From NCBI GenBank assembly GCA_902805975.1, contig CADCUT010000022.1, positions 1 to 53,380 of the forward strand: 53,380 nucleotides of DNA. Direction: 5' to 3'. The notes under the pieces are model-generated. The model saw only the letters and a program-made list of their open reading frames with translations. It was not told the origin of the DNA and did not search any database. Source of the stretch: an uncultured Rubrobacteraceae bacterium. GTDB taxonomy: Bacteria > Actinomycetota > Rubrobacteria > Rubrobacterales > Rubrobacteraceae. A program made the translations under genes and the position numbers. Shown one piece after another: positions 1 through 7,766 of this stretch; positions within the stretch are counted from its first letter, which is position 1, and each line of letters starts with the position of its first letter.

Positions 1-111
1 GGATCCGAGGCCGAGGCGCGCAGGGTCTACGGTTTTCTGGCGCGTCGCGGTTACTCGGCCGGGGTCTGCGCCGAGGTCGCAAGGGAGCATCGCGGGCCGG
101 CGCAGTCCTAA
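1..111 (+). CDS. recX: RecX C-terminal end (partial)
   Basis: The window opens inside an open frame of 36 codons ending in TAA at 109-111. The residues are typical of a RecX C-terminal three-helix repeat (RRVYGFLARRGYSAGVCAEV). RecX modulates RecA filament assembly. A position just upstream of rny fits the recA-recX-rny order common in Gram-positive bacteria. The 5' part lies outside the window, and the call rests on a short segment plus context. Confidence 0.7.
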   Translation, partial: GSEAEARRVYGFLARRGYSAGVCAEVAREHRGPAQS

Positions 112-177
112 GGTGTGACTGTCCGATAAACTCGACGCCGGGCCCGCAGCACCGGGGCCCGTTGAAGGAGACAACCC

Positions 178-1722
178 GTGAACGTTCTGTTGCTCGCCCT
201 CGGGCTCGTCGTCGGCTTGGCCGGCGGGGTCGCCGCGGGCTATCTCGTGAGCCGATCTCGCATGAGTGCCAGCCAGGCCCAGGCCCGCGCCGACGCCAAG
301 TCGATAGTAGAAGACGCCAGGCGCGAGGCCGAGGCCAGCCGCCGGGAGGGCGAGCTCGCCGCCAAGGAGGCCGCGCTAAAGGTCAAGGACGACGCCGAGG
401 CCGAGGTCCGCGCCCGGCGGGCCGAGATCTCCCGCGTCGAGGAACGCCTGGATAACCGCGACGCCGCCCTCGAGCGCCGCGAGGGCGAGCTCGAGTCCCG
501 CCGGGCGCGCCTGGGCGAGCAGGAAGAGTCCCTCGCCCGCCGGCGGGCCGAGCTCGAGGAGAAGGAGTCCGAGCAGCTCAGGGTCCTAGAAGAGATCTCC
601 GGCCTCACCCGGGCCGAGGCCGAACGGCGTCTCTTCACGGGCCTTGAGAACGAGCTGGAGAGCCGGCTCGGCCAGATGGTCCGCGACCGGACTCTCGAGG
701 CCGAGGAGAAGGCCGACCAGGAGGCGCGCAGGCTTATAGCAACGACCATGGAGCGCGTCGCCTCCGACCTGACCTCGGAGTCCACCGTGAAAGCCGTGAG
801 CCTCCCCTCCGACGATATGAAGGGCCGGGTCATAGGCCGCGAGGGCCGCAACATCCGGGCGTTCGAGGCCGCCACCGGCGTCGATGTCATCATCGACGAC
901 ACCCCCGAGACGGTCGTCATCTCGTCTTTTGATCCCGTCCGCCGGGAGGTCGCCCGCGTCTCGATGGGCCGCCTCGTCCAGGACGGGCGCATCCACCCGG
1001 GGCGCATCGAGGGGATCGTGGCCAAGGCGAAGAAGGATGTCGAGAAGGAGATGAAGGCGGCGGGCCGCCAGGCGGTCTACGACGCCAAGATCACCGGCAA
1101 CGTGCACAACGACCTCACCCGCCTGCTAGGCGCCCTGAAGTACCGCACCTCCTACGGCCAGAACGTGCTCGCCCACTCCGTCGAGGTCGCCAACATCTGC
1201 GGCATGATGGCCCAGGAGTTGGGCGCCAACGCCAAGCTCGCCCGCAGGGCCGCCCTCCTCCACGACGTCGGCAAGGCGATAGACCACGAGGTCGAGGGGA
1301 CCCACGCCATCATCGGGGGGCGCTTCGCCAAAAAGTCCGGCGAATCCGACGACGTGGTCCGCGCCATCCAGGCCCACCACCACGAGATCGAGATGGAGAC
1401 CGTCGAGGACGTGCTCGTGGCCGCCGCCGACGCCGTCTCAGCCGCCCGCCCGGGCGCCCGCCGCGAGACGACCGAGACCTACATCGAGCGTTTGCGCTCT
1501 CTGGAGGACATAGCCCTCGGCCACCGCGGCGTGGACAAGGCATACGCGATACAGGCCGGGCGTGAGATCCGGGTGATGGTCCAGCCCTCAGAGGTCGACG
1601 ACCGCATCGCCGCCAAGCTCGCCTACGACATCTCCCAGCAGATAGAGACGGACCTCGAGTACCCCGGCCAGATCAAGGTGACCGTCATCCGCGAGAGCCG
1701 CGTGAGCGAGGTCGCCCGCTAG
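178..1722 (+). CDS. rny: Ribonuclease Y
   Basis: Membrane-anchored endoribonuclease that starts mRNA decay. The 514-aa product has the full family layout: an N-terminal membrane helix (about residues 3-25), a long charged coiled coil (about 30-190), a KH RNA-binding domain (about 201-280, with GRVIGREGRNIRAFE), and an HD domain whose metal-binding pair is in LLHDVGKA (H362/D363). The GTG start is chosen because GAAGGAG lies about 9 nt upstream and the membrane helix follows at once. The next gene starts 3 nt after the stop, so they are probably co-transcribed. Confidence 0.96.
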   Translation: MNVLLLALGLVVGLAGGVAAGYLVSRSRMSASQAQARADAKSIVEDARREAEASRREGELAAKEAALKVKDDAEAEVRARRAEISRVEERLDNRDAALERREGELESRRARLGEQEESLARRRAELEEKESEQLRVLEEISGLTRAEAERRLFTGLENELESRLGQMVRDRTLEAEEKADQEARRLIATTMERVASDLTSESTVKAVSLPSDDMKGRVIGREGRNIRAFEAATGVDVIIDDTPETVVISSFDPVRREVARVSMGRLVQDGRIHPGRIEGIVAKAKKDVEKEMKAAGRQAVYDAKITGNVHNDLTRLLGALKYRTSYGQNVLAHSVEVANICGMMAQELGANAKLARRAALLHDVGKAIDHEVEGTHAIIGGRFAKKSGESDDVVRAIQAHHHEIEMETVEDVLVAAADAVSAARPGARRETTETYIERLRSLEDIALGHRGVDKAYAIQAGREIRVMVQPSEVDDRIAAKLAYDISQQIETDLEYPGQIKVTVIRESRVSEVAR

Positions 1723-1724
1723 CG

Positions 1725-2645
1725 TTGGACGGCCCCTACAGGGACCTCGGCGCGGGCTTCGCCCGGCTGACGGGTGTGGAGGGCGCCCGCCGCGGCCCCT
1801 CGCGCATAGCCCACGTCGAGGACGCCCTCCTAGAGCTCCTGCGCAACGCCCGCGACGCCGGCGCCCGCAACGTCCTCGTCGCCTCGACCCTGACCCGCCG
1901 CCGCTTCCGCACGCTCACCGTCATCGACGACGGCTCCGGCATACCAGCCCCCTACGTCAGCCTCGTCTTTGAACCCGGCGTCACCACCCGCCATCTCGAC
2001 CCCGTCCTCGACCCCTCAGACGGGCCCGCCCCCCACGGCGCGGGCCTCTCCCTCTACCACATAAGAGAGGCCGCCCTCCAGGCGGAGGTCCTCTCCCCGT
2101 CAAAGCCAACCGCCATACGCGCCACCTTCGACACCCGCACCCTGCCCGAACGCGCCCTCCAATCCGGCACCCGCCCCTCAAGGAGCAACCTCCGCGCCGT
2201 ACTCCAGACCTTCTCCCAGAGCCTCCAGACCGATACCCCGATAAACGCCTACTACGGACCCCCCGCCAGAATCCTCGCCACCCTCCTCCATAACCACATA
2301 ATACAAACAAACGGGGGAGCCCCGGGGATCAGGACGGCGGCCGGGGCTATTGGCCTCGATCTATCGCTACGCACCGTGCAGCGGGTCATTCGGGGGGATG
2401 TGGCGCAACTTCAGCCCGTCTCTTTGGGGTCCGAGGTTCGTGCGCTGGCCGGGTCACGGAGGGCGAGGGGTGATGGGGGGCCGGTGCTCGCGCTCGGGGA
2501 TGAGGAAAGGGCCGGGATCGCGGATATACTGGGGCGGGCCGCGAGGGCCGGGTACCTTGAGATAGAAGATTTGAGATTCGAGTCGCGTCCCGGGGAGATC
2601 TCCTTGCGGGCCCGGGTCTACGAACCGGAGGAAGAGTATGAGTGA
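1725..2645 (+). CDS. GHKL-type ATP-binding protein of unknown role
   Basis: A 306-aa protein with a Bergerat (GHKL) ATP fold in its N-terminal third: N-box ELLRNARDAGA (residues 37-47), G1 box DDGSGIP (68-74) and G2 box HGAGLSLYHI (104-113). This arrangement resembles topoisomerase VI-B and MutL ATPases more than sensor kinases. No phosphoacceptor or kinase dimerisation domain is seen. The C-terminal half is unrecognised; residues about 185-222 could form a helix-turn-helix. The start is TTG, 3 nt after rny, and the end overlaps miaB by 8 nt, so it is a fixed member of this operon. No function is assigned beyond ATP binding. Confidence 0.85.
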   Translation: MDGPYRDLGAGFARLTGVEGARRGPSRIAHVEDALLELLRNARDAGARNVLVASTLTRRRFRTLTVIDDGSGIPAPYVSLVFEPGVTTRHLDPVLDPSDGPAPHGAGLSLYHIREAALQAEVLSPSKPTAIRATFDTRTLPERALQSGTRPSRSNLRAVLQTFSQSLQTDTPINAYYGPPARILATLLHNHIIQTNGGAPGIRTAAGAIGLDLSLRTVQRVIRGDVAQLQPVSLGSEVRALAGSRRARGDGGPVLALGDEERAGIADILGRAARAGYLEIEDLRFESRPGEISLRARVYEPEEEYE

Positions 2646-3993
2646 GGCCACACGCGTCCCGAGACCCATCCCGCTCGCCACCAAGCCGCGGCCCCGCGCG
2701 GCCGGCCGGCCCGGTTCGGGCAAAACGGCCTGCATAAGGACCTTCGGCTGCCAGATGAACGTCCACGACTCTGACCGGATGCGGCGCATGATCCTCGACG
2801 CCGGGTACGCCGAGGTGAACGCCTACGAGGACGCCGATATCGTCATCCTCAACACCTGCTACGTCCGCGAGAACGCCGTAGACCGCGTCCGCGGGCACCT
2901 CGGCGAGCTCAACCGACTCCGCAAGGAGGGCCGCGTCAAAAAGGTGGCCCTCACAGGCTGTATCGGCGCCGCCGAAGAGTCCGAAACCCTCCGCCGCCAG
3001 TTCGGCATAGACCTCGTGTTGGGTACTCATAATACGTACGAGCTGGCGGAGTTCGTGGGGCTGCCGACGATGGAGGAGACTTACACGCCGGATCTGCCGG
3101 GAACTGAGGGCGAGCATGCGGCCTTCGTTACGATAATGACCGGATGTAACTACCAATGCAGCTACTGCATAGTCCCGACCGTCAGGGGCAGGATGGTCTG
3201 CCGGAGCAAGGAGAGCGTGCTCTCTGAGGTGGACCGGCTGGTCGCCTCCGGCACGAGGTACGTGACGCTTCTCGGGCAGACCGTTGATGCGTGGAGGCAC
3301 GAGGGTGATCGTTTCTGCGACCTGCTCGAGGCGGTGGCCGACAGGGCCCCGCGGGTCTCCTTTACGACCAGCCACCCCTCGAACATGGAAGACCGGACGC
3401 TGGAGGCCATCGGCCAGAAGGACACGATAGTCAAGAGGCTGCACCTTCCCGTGCAGTCCGGCTCTGACAGGATGCTCCGGGTCATGCACCGCGGCTACAA
3501 GGCCGAGAGGTACAGGAGGAAGATCGGGGTTTTCAGGGAGGCCGCCCCGGATGGGACGCTAAGCACGGATATCATAGTGGGTCACCCGGGAGAGACCGAG
3601 GAGGACCACGAGGCGACGCTGGGGCTGGTCGAGGACTGCGCCTTCGACTCGGCCTACGTCTTCAAGTTCTCGCCAAGGGAGGGCACTGAGGCGGCGAGCC
3701 TCGGCGAGGTCGTACCCCCGAAGGTCGCCCAGCGGCGGTTTTTGGAGGTCTTGCGGGCCGTGGAGGGCAACGCGTTCGCGCGGAACCAGCGCAAGATCGG
3801 CGGCACCGAGGAGGTCTACGTGCGACACGGCGCCAACGAAGACGGCAGGGCCATCGGCGAGACCTGGAGCGGCCACGCCGTGCACCTCAGGACCGAGGCA
3901 ACGCCCGGAGAGTACGTCAGGGTGGCCATCGAGTCCGCAGGCCCCCACGTCCTCTACGCCGGAGATCCCCTCGTCGAGACGGGATCCGGCTAG
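2638..3993 (+). CDS. miaB: tRNA-2-methylthio-N6-dimethylallyladenosine synthase
   Basis: Radical-SAM methylthiotransferase that adds the 2-methylthio group to i6A37 in tRNA, acting after MiaA, encoded next. The N-terminal UPF0004 domain has its three cluster cysteines in FGCQMN, NTCYVREN and LTGCIG. The radical SAM motif CNYQCSYC lies at about residues 170-177, and a TRAM-like RNA-binding region ends the protein. The 451-aa length is normal. The ATG lies inside the 3' end of the GHKL gene, with GGAGGAAG just upstream. The first ~28 residues are Pro/Arg-rich and precede the conserved domain. Confidence 0.95.
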   Translation: MSEATRVPRPIPLATKPRPRAAGRPGSGKTACIRTFGCQMNVHDSDRMRRMILDAGYAEVNAYEDADIVILNTCYVRENAVDRVRGHLGELNRLRKEGRVKKVALTGCIGAAEESETLRRQFGIDLVLGTHNTYELAEFVGLPTMEETYTPDLPGTEGEHAAFVTIMTGCNYQCSYCIVPTVRGRMVCRSKESVLSEVDRLVASGTRYVTLLGQTVDAWRHEGDRFCDLLEAVADRAPRVSFTTSHPSNMEDRTLEAIGQKDTIVKRLHLPVQSGSDRMLRVMHRGYKAERYRRKIGVFREAAPDGTLSTDIIVGHPGETEEDHEATLGLVEDCAFDSAYVFKFSPREGTEAASLGEVVPPKVAQRRFLEVLRAVEGNAFARNQRKIGGTEEVYVRHGANEDGRAIGETWSGHAVHLRTEATPGEYVRVAIESAGPHVLYAGDPLVETGSG

Positions 3994-4002
3994 GCCGGGC
4001 TC

Positions 4003-4872
4003 TTGGCCGACCCGGCAAAGACCGCCTTTGTAGTCTGCGGCCCGACGGCGGCCGGCAAGAGCGCCGTGGCCGACGACCTCGCCGACCAACTCACGATCGA
4101 CCTCGGCCTGCGGGCGCCGGCCATCGTGGTCGACTCCGTACAGGTCTACAGGGGCCTCGGGAGGATCTCCAACCAGGCCCGCCGCAGGCCCGCCGAGCTG
4201 GTCGGCGTGGCGCCGGTGACCGAGCGGTGGACCATGGCGCGCCACAGGGAGGCCGCGGACGCCGTGATCTCCGCCTCAGGACCATCTTTCGTGCTCGACG
4301 CCGGCACGGGCATGTACCTCAACGCCTTGCTCCTGGACATCCCCCTGGCCCCCCAGGTACCGGAAGAGGTGAGGGAGAAGGCCAAACGAGACGCCGCCGG
4401 GTCCCCGAACCCGAGGAGGTCTTCGAGGGAGATGGAGCTTAAGATGGTGGGAGCCGGAGAGCGGGGTTCCATCTGGTCCGGCGAACCGAGGTACAAAACG
4501 AAGATCCTGTACCTGCGTCCGGACAGGCACACCCTCGACCGCGCCATAGCCCGACGGTCGGGAAAGATCGCCGACGAAGGCCTCGAGGAGGCTGAGACCC
4601 TGTATCAGATGGTCGAGGAAGGGAGGGACGTGAACCCCTCCGTGCTAGAGGCCGTCGGCGTGAGGGAGCTGCTAGATCACCTCTCGGGACGCGCCTCCCT
4701 CCCGGACGCGCAAGAGCGTATCGCAACCCGTACCCGCCAACTCGCCAGACGCCAGACCCGCTGGTTCGATAAGCTCGCCCGCACCCTCCAGGGACGTGCC
4801 CACGTCTCCGTTACCGACAACCCGACGGCGCACCACCTTTTACATACCATGCATGATACAATGGGGGCATGA
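4003..4872 (+). CDS. miaA: tRNA dimethylallyltransferase (divergent)
   Basis: Transfers a dimethylallyl group to A37 of UNN-reading tRNAs, making the substrate of MiaB. Seen: P-loop GPTAAGKS (residues about 11-18), DSVQVYRG, GTGMYLNALL, and the terminal TRQLARRQTRWF signature. It is short (289 aa) and divergent: the usual downstream segment with an R-x-x-RALE-type helix is replaced by a charged stretch. TTG start 9 nt after the miaB stop. The end overlaps hflX as ATGA. Identity is well supported by context, but the altered core merits a model-based check. Confidence 0.88.
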   Translation: MADPAKTAFVVCGPTAAGKSAVADDLADQLTIDLGLRAPAIVVDSVQVYRGLGRISNQARRRPAELVGVAPVTERWTMARHREAADAVISASGPSFVLDAGTGMYLNALLLDIPLAPQVPEEVREKAKRDAAGSPNPRRSSREMELKMVGAGERGSIWSGEPRYKTKILYLRPDRHTLDRAIARRSGKIADEGLEEAETLYQMVEEGRDVNPSVLEAVGVRELLDHLSGRASLPDAQERIATRTRQLARRQTRWFDKLARTLQGRAHVSVTDNPTAHHLLHTMHDTMGA

Positions 4873-6188
4873 CAGAGAACAGGGAAGAAGGAGTTGGCCT
4901 CGAAGCGCGGGCGGTGCTCGTCGGGGCGGGGGAGCCGCGCCACATGGAGGAGCTCGGCCGTTTGGCGACGACGCTCGGGATGGAGGTCGTCGGGGTCCTC
5001 GAGCAGGGTCGCAGGGACAATGCCGGCTACGTCGGCCGGGGCAAGCGCGAGGAGTTAAGAGACCTGGTCGGCGAGCTCGGGGCCGGGTTCGTCGTGACCG
5101 ACGATGAGTTGACGGCCTCCCAGGCCAGGGTGCTCGAGCGGGCTGCCGGCGCCGTGGTCGTCGACCGGACGGAGCTTATCATCCGGATCTTTGAGGTCCA
5201 CGCCGGGGACGCGGCTAGCAGCCTCGAGGTCGAGCTTGCGGACCTCCAGTACCGGCTGCCGCGGGTCAAGGGGCGCAACCCCGAGTTGAGCCGCCTGGGG
5301 GGCGGTCGCGGTGGCGCGGGTGGCGGGGCCAGGCGCGGGAGCGGCGAGCAGCAGCTGGAGTACGACCGCCGCGTCATCCGCGGGCGGATAGATACCATAA
5401 ACCGCAAGCTAGAGCGCGAGAAGACCGGCAGGGAGGTGCGGGGTGCTAGGCTCAGGGAGGCAAACACGCCGACCGTTGCCCTCGTCGGCTATACCAACGC
5501 CGGCAAGACGACCATCCTGAACGCCCTGAGCGGCGCCGGGAGATCCACCAAAGACAGGCTCTTCGAGACGCTTGAGACGACGACGCGCCTCGTCGAGGGC
5601 GCCGCGGTCGGCAACGGCGCCCAGGGCGCGCACCCCGACTTTGTCGTAACCGATACGGTGGGCTTTATAAGGAAGCTGCCGACCCAGCTCGTCCACTCCT
5701 TCGCATCCACCCTCGAAGCGGCCAACCAGGCGGATGTAAAGGTCCTGTGCGCCGACGCCTCGAGCCTCGAGCTCGAAGACGAGATAGCCACCGTCGGACG
5801 CACGCTCTCGGAGGGTGCCTCGGAAGGTGCCTCGGAAGGTGCCGGGGAAGAGGACGGACCAACGCAAGCCCCGACGATACTCTGCCTCAACAAGATGGAC
5901 CTCGTCTCCGAGGAACGGTCCGGGGAGCTCGAGAGGCTCTACCCTGAGGCCGTCAGGATCAGCGCCGTCTCAGACGCGGTCCCGCTGCTGGACGCCATCT
6001 ACGAAGCGATCGCCGGCGACCGGGAGCGCATGCAGGTGCTGATACCGCACGACGACTACGGGGCCGCCAGCCGCCTCTACGGCCTCGCCGACATCCACTC
6101 CCGCCAGACCACCGAGGAGGGTGTCTTTATGGATATCAGCCTCCCGCATGCCGCCTCAGCCAAATACGCCCCCTACAAAGTCCCCTGA
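4869..6188 (+). CDS. hflX: GTPase HflX
   Basis: Ribosome-associated GTPase involved in ribosome splitting or rescue. Seen: an N-terminal HflX domain with a Gly-rich linker (about residues 150-165), then the G domain with GYTNAGKTT (G1), DTVGF (G3) and NKMD (G4). A low-complexity SEGA repeat (DNA 5811-5850) sits just before NKMD, an unusual insertion. Length 439 aa. The start ATG overlaps the miaA stop. The -10-like TACAAT at 4857-4862 lies only 6 nt before the ATG, so a leaderless transcript is possible. Confidence 0.95.
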   Translation: MTENREEGVGLEARAVLVGAGEPRHMEELGRLATTLGMEVVGVLEQGRRDNAGYVGRGKREELRDLVGELGAGFVVTDDELTASQARVLERAAGAVVVDRTELIIRIFEVHAGDAASSLEVELADLQYRLPRVKGRNPELSRLGGGRGGAGGGARRGSGEQQLEYDRRVIRGRIDTINRKLEREKTGREVRGARLREANTPTVALVGYTNAGKTTILNALSGAGRSTKDRLFETLETTTRLVEGAAVGNGAQGAHPDFVVTDTVGFIRKLPTQLVHSFASTLEAANQADVKVLCADASSLELEDEIATVGRTLSEGASEGASEGAGEEDGPTQAPTILCLNKMDLVSEERSGELERLYPEAVRISAVSDAVPLLDAIYEAIAGDRERMQVLIPHDDYGAASRLYGLADIHSRQTTEEGVFMDISLPHAASAKYAPYKVP

Positions 6189-6346
6189 ACCAACAGGCCG
6201 ATAACCACATAATACACGCGAACTCTGTACGCTCGCCAGAAGGACTGAGCCTGTACCCGCACAAGCACCTAAGAGCTCTGGAAGAAGGGGAAGAGATCTA
6301 CGGGGAACTGGAGCTACCTCGGTCCCAAGGTGAGTTTCCCCATGCG

Positions 6347-6979
6347 GTGATAAACATGGTTTCGTCGGTAGATGGTGAGACATCGGTCTCCGGCAAGGCC
6401 TCCGGTATCGGCGGCCGTGTAGATCGTGCGGTGATGCGTACCTTACGATCTAAAGTGGACGCCGTCATGATCGGTGCCGGAACCTTGCGCGCTGAGAGGC
6501 TGAACCTGGGCCTTGACGACCCGGCTCTGCCGCAGCCACTGGCCGTCGTCGTGGGCGGCCGGGGAGAGTTGCCCCTGGAAGAGCACCTGATAACCAATAA
6601 CCAGAGGGTTCTCGTGGTGCTACCGGAAGGCACCGAAGGAGGAGTCGACGACTTCGCGGAGGTCCTCTACGCGCCCCGCAGTCAGGAAACACCTGGAGGA
6701 TCTGGCATTGACCTTCCGTGGGTCCTCAGGCGTCTCAGGGCGGATCACGATGTGGGACTGCTCCTGATCGAAGGCGGACCCTCGCTGAACCGGCAACTGG
6801 TCTCTCAGAACCTTGTGGGCGAGATCTTCCTGACCATCTCCCCGGTACTGGTAGCATCTGGGTCTGAGTCTATCCTCTCACAGGGCCTCGGCTTCTCCCG
6901 TAGAGACTTGAGCCTCATATCCGTGCATACAGCGGACGACCACCTCTTCCTGCGCTACCGGATTCACGATAACACATAG
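6347..6979 (+). CDS. RibD C-terminal / dihydrofolate reductase-like protein
   Basis: NADPH-dependent reductase fold of the RibD C-terminal family. Seen: INMVSSVDGETS at the N-terminus and the family motif LLIEGGPSLNRQL about residue 142 onward. The substrate is unknown; nothing else for riboflavin synthesis is nearby. The first usual start is GTG 6347, given here, but the frame is open upstream back into the hflX 3' end and the translation there looks like the normal N-terminal lead of this family. AGAAGGA at 6238-6244 lies 6 nt before an in-frame CTG at 6251, so the true protein may be 242 aa from a CTG start. Base composition is more AT-rich than the neighbours. Confidence 0.8.
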   Translation: MINMVSSVDGETSVSGKASGIGGRVDRAVMRTLRSKVDAVMIGAGTLRAERLNLGLDDPALPQPLAVVVGGRGELPLEEHLITNNQRVLVVLPEGTEGGVDDFAEVLYAPRSQETPGGSGIDLPWVLRRLRADHDVGLLLIEGGPSLNRQLVSQNLVGEIFLTISPVLVASGSESILSQGLGFSRRDLSLISVHTADDHLFLRYRIHDNT

Positions 6980-7058
6980 CCAGTGAGGTTCTGATGATCC
7001 CAAACTGTCAACTTCCGAGAATTACCGTTATGCGAAGTTCGATGATTGTCGGAGAAGA

Positions 7059-7739
7059 TCAGTGGGACGCTAGTGGGAGGCGTGCGAGCACTTCTGCTTC
7101 CAGCGACGGGTACACCAATTCTTTGGAGACTACCAGTTCGTGGACCTCGGTCGCCGCTTGGGCGCTTGTGTCCTCGAGGACGGCGAGGAAATTTGCGGGC
7201 GCAGAGAGCGGACCGCGATAGCGAAACAGTGTTGTGTGTACTAGATCAGCCTCGTTAAGGGTTTCGGAAGGCAAGTGGAGACGCTCGCGGATCATCTCGC
7301 GGATTCGGTTCACGGGTCCGGCCGGCCTGGCAAGGGCGATCACAGCCGAGTCGGTTGCTATGACATCCTCGTAGACAATCCGAAAATTCTCTCTCTGGGC
7401 GACGATCCGGTTCAATTCCGCCATCCACTCATCTCCGTGGCGTTCCCAGAGAACGTCCTTGGGCACCGGATAGCTCGCGCGTACGGCGAGCAGCCACGCA
7501 ACGCTTACGTGTAGCGTCTCCTTGGGACAGACCAGAAGGTTTGGCTCCGCTAGCAGGAGACACTCCTGCGTTTTCCCGAGCGCCGATCTGGTACCGGGAT
7601 CCAGTTCGATCTGGAGATTGTAGGCCCGACATGGCCTCGACCAAGACCTATCAACTCGAACCTCATTGCGCGCCACCTTCTCTCGGTGAGTATCTCTTAG
7701 CTCCTCACCCTTATGAAGATCCGGGTCTAAATTACGCAA
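7059..7739 (-). CDS. 2H phosphoesterase / LigT-like protein
   Basis: A 226-aa protein with the two HxT/S motifs that define 2H phosphoesterases (2'-5' RNA ligase, cyclic phosphodiesterase): HVS at residues 77-79 and HTT at 168-170. They are spaced about 90 residues apart, as in the family. Members act on 2',3'-cyclic phosphates, 2'-5' linkages or ADP-ribose derivatives; the substrate cannot be read from the sequence. It is isolated, convergent with the RibD-like gene, and clearly lower in GC than the flanking operons, suggesting acquisition. A TATAAT box on this strand lies at 7782-7787. Confidence 0.75.
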   Translation of the reverse strand: MRNLDPDLHKGEELRDTHREKVARNEVRVDRSWSRPCRAYNLQIELDPGTRSALGKTQECLLLAEPNLLVCPKETLHVSVAWLLAVRASYPVPKDVLWERHGDEWMAELNRIVAQRENFRIVYEDVIATDSAVIALARPAGPVNRIREMIRERLHLPSETLNEADLVHTTLFRYRGPLSAPANFLAVLEDTSAQAATEVHELVVSKELVYPSLEAEVLARLPLASH

Positions 7740-7766
7740 GCACTCCTCCTGCGTCGCTCCTGCGCC

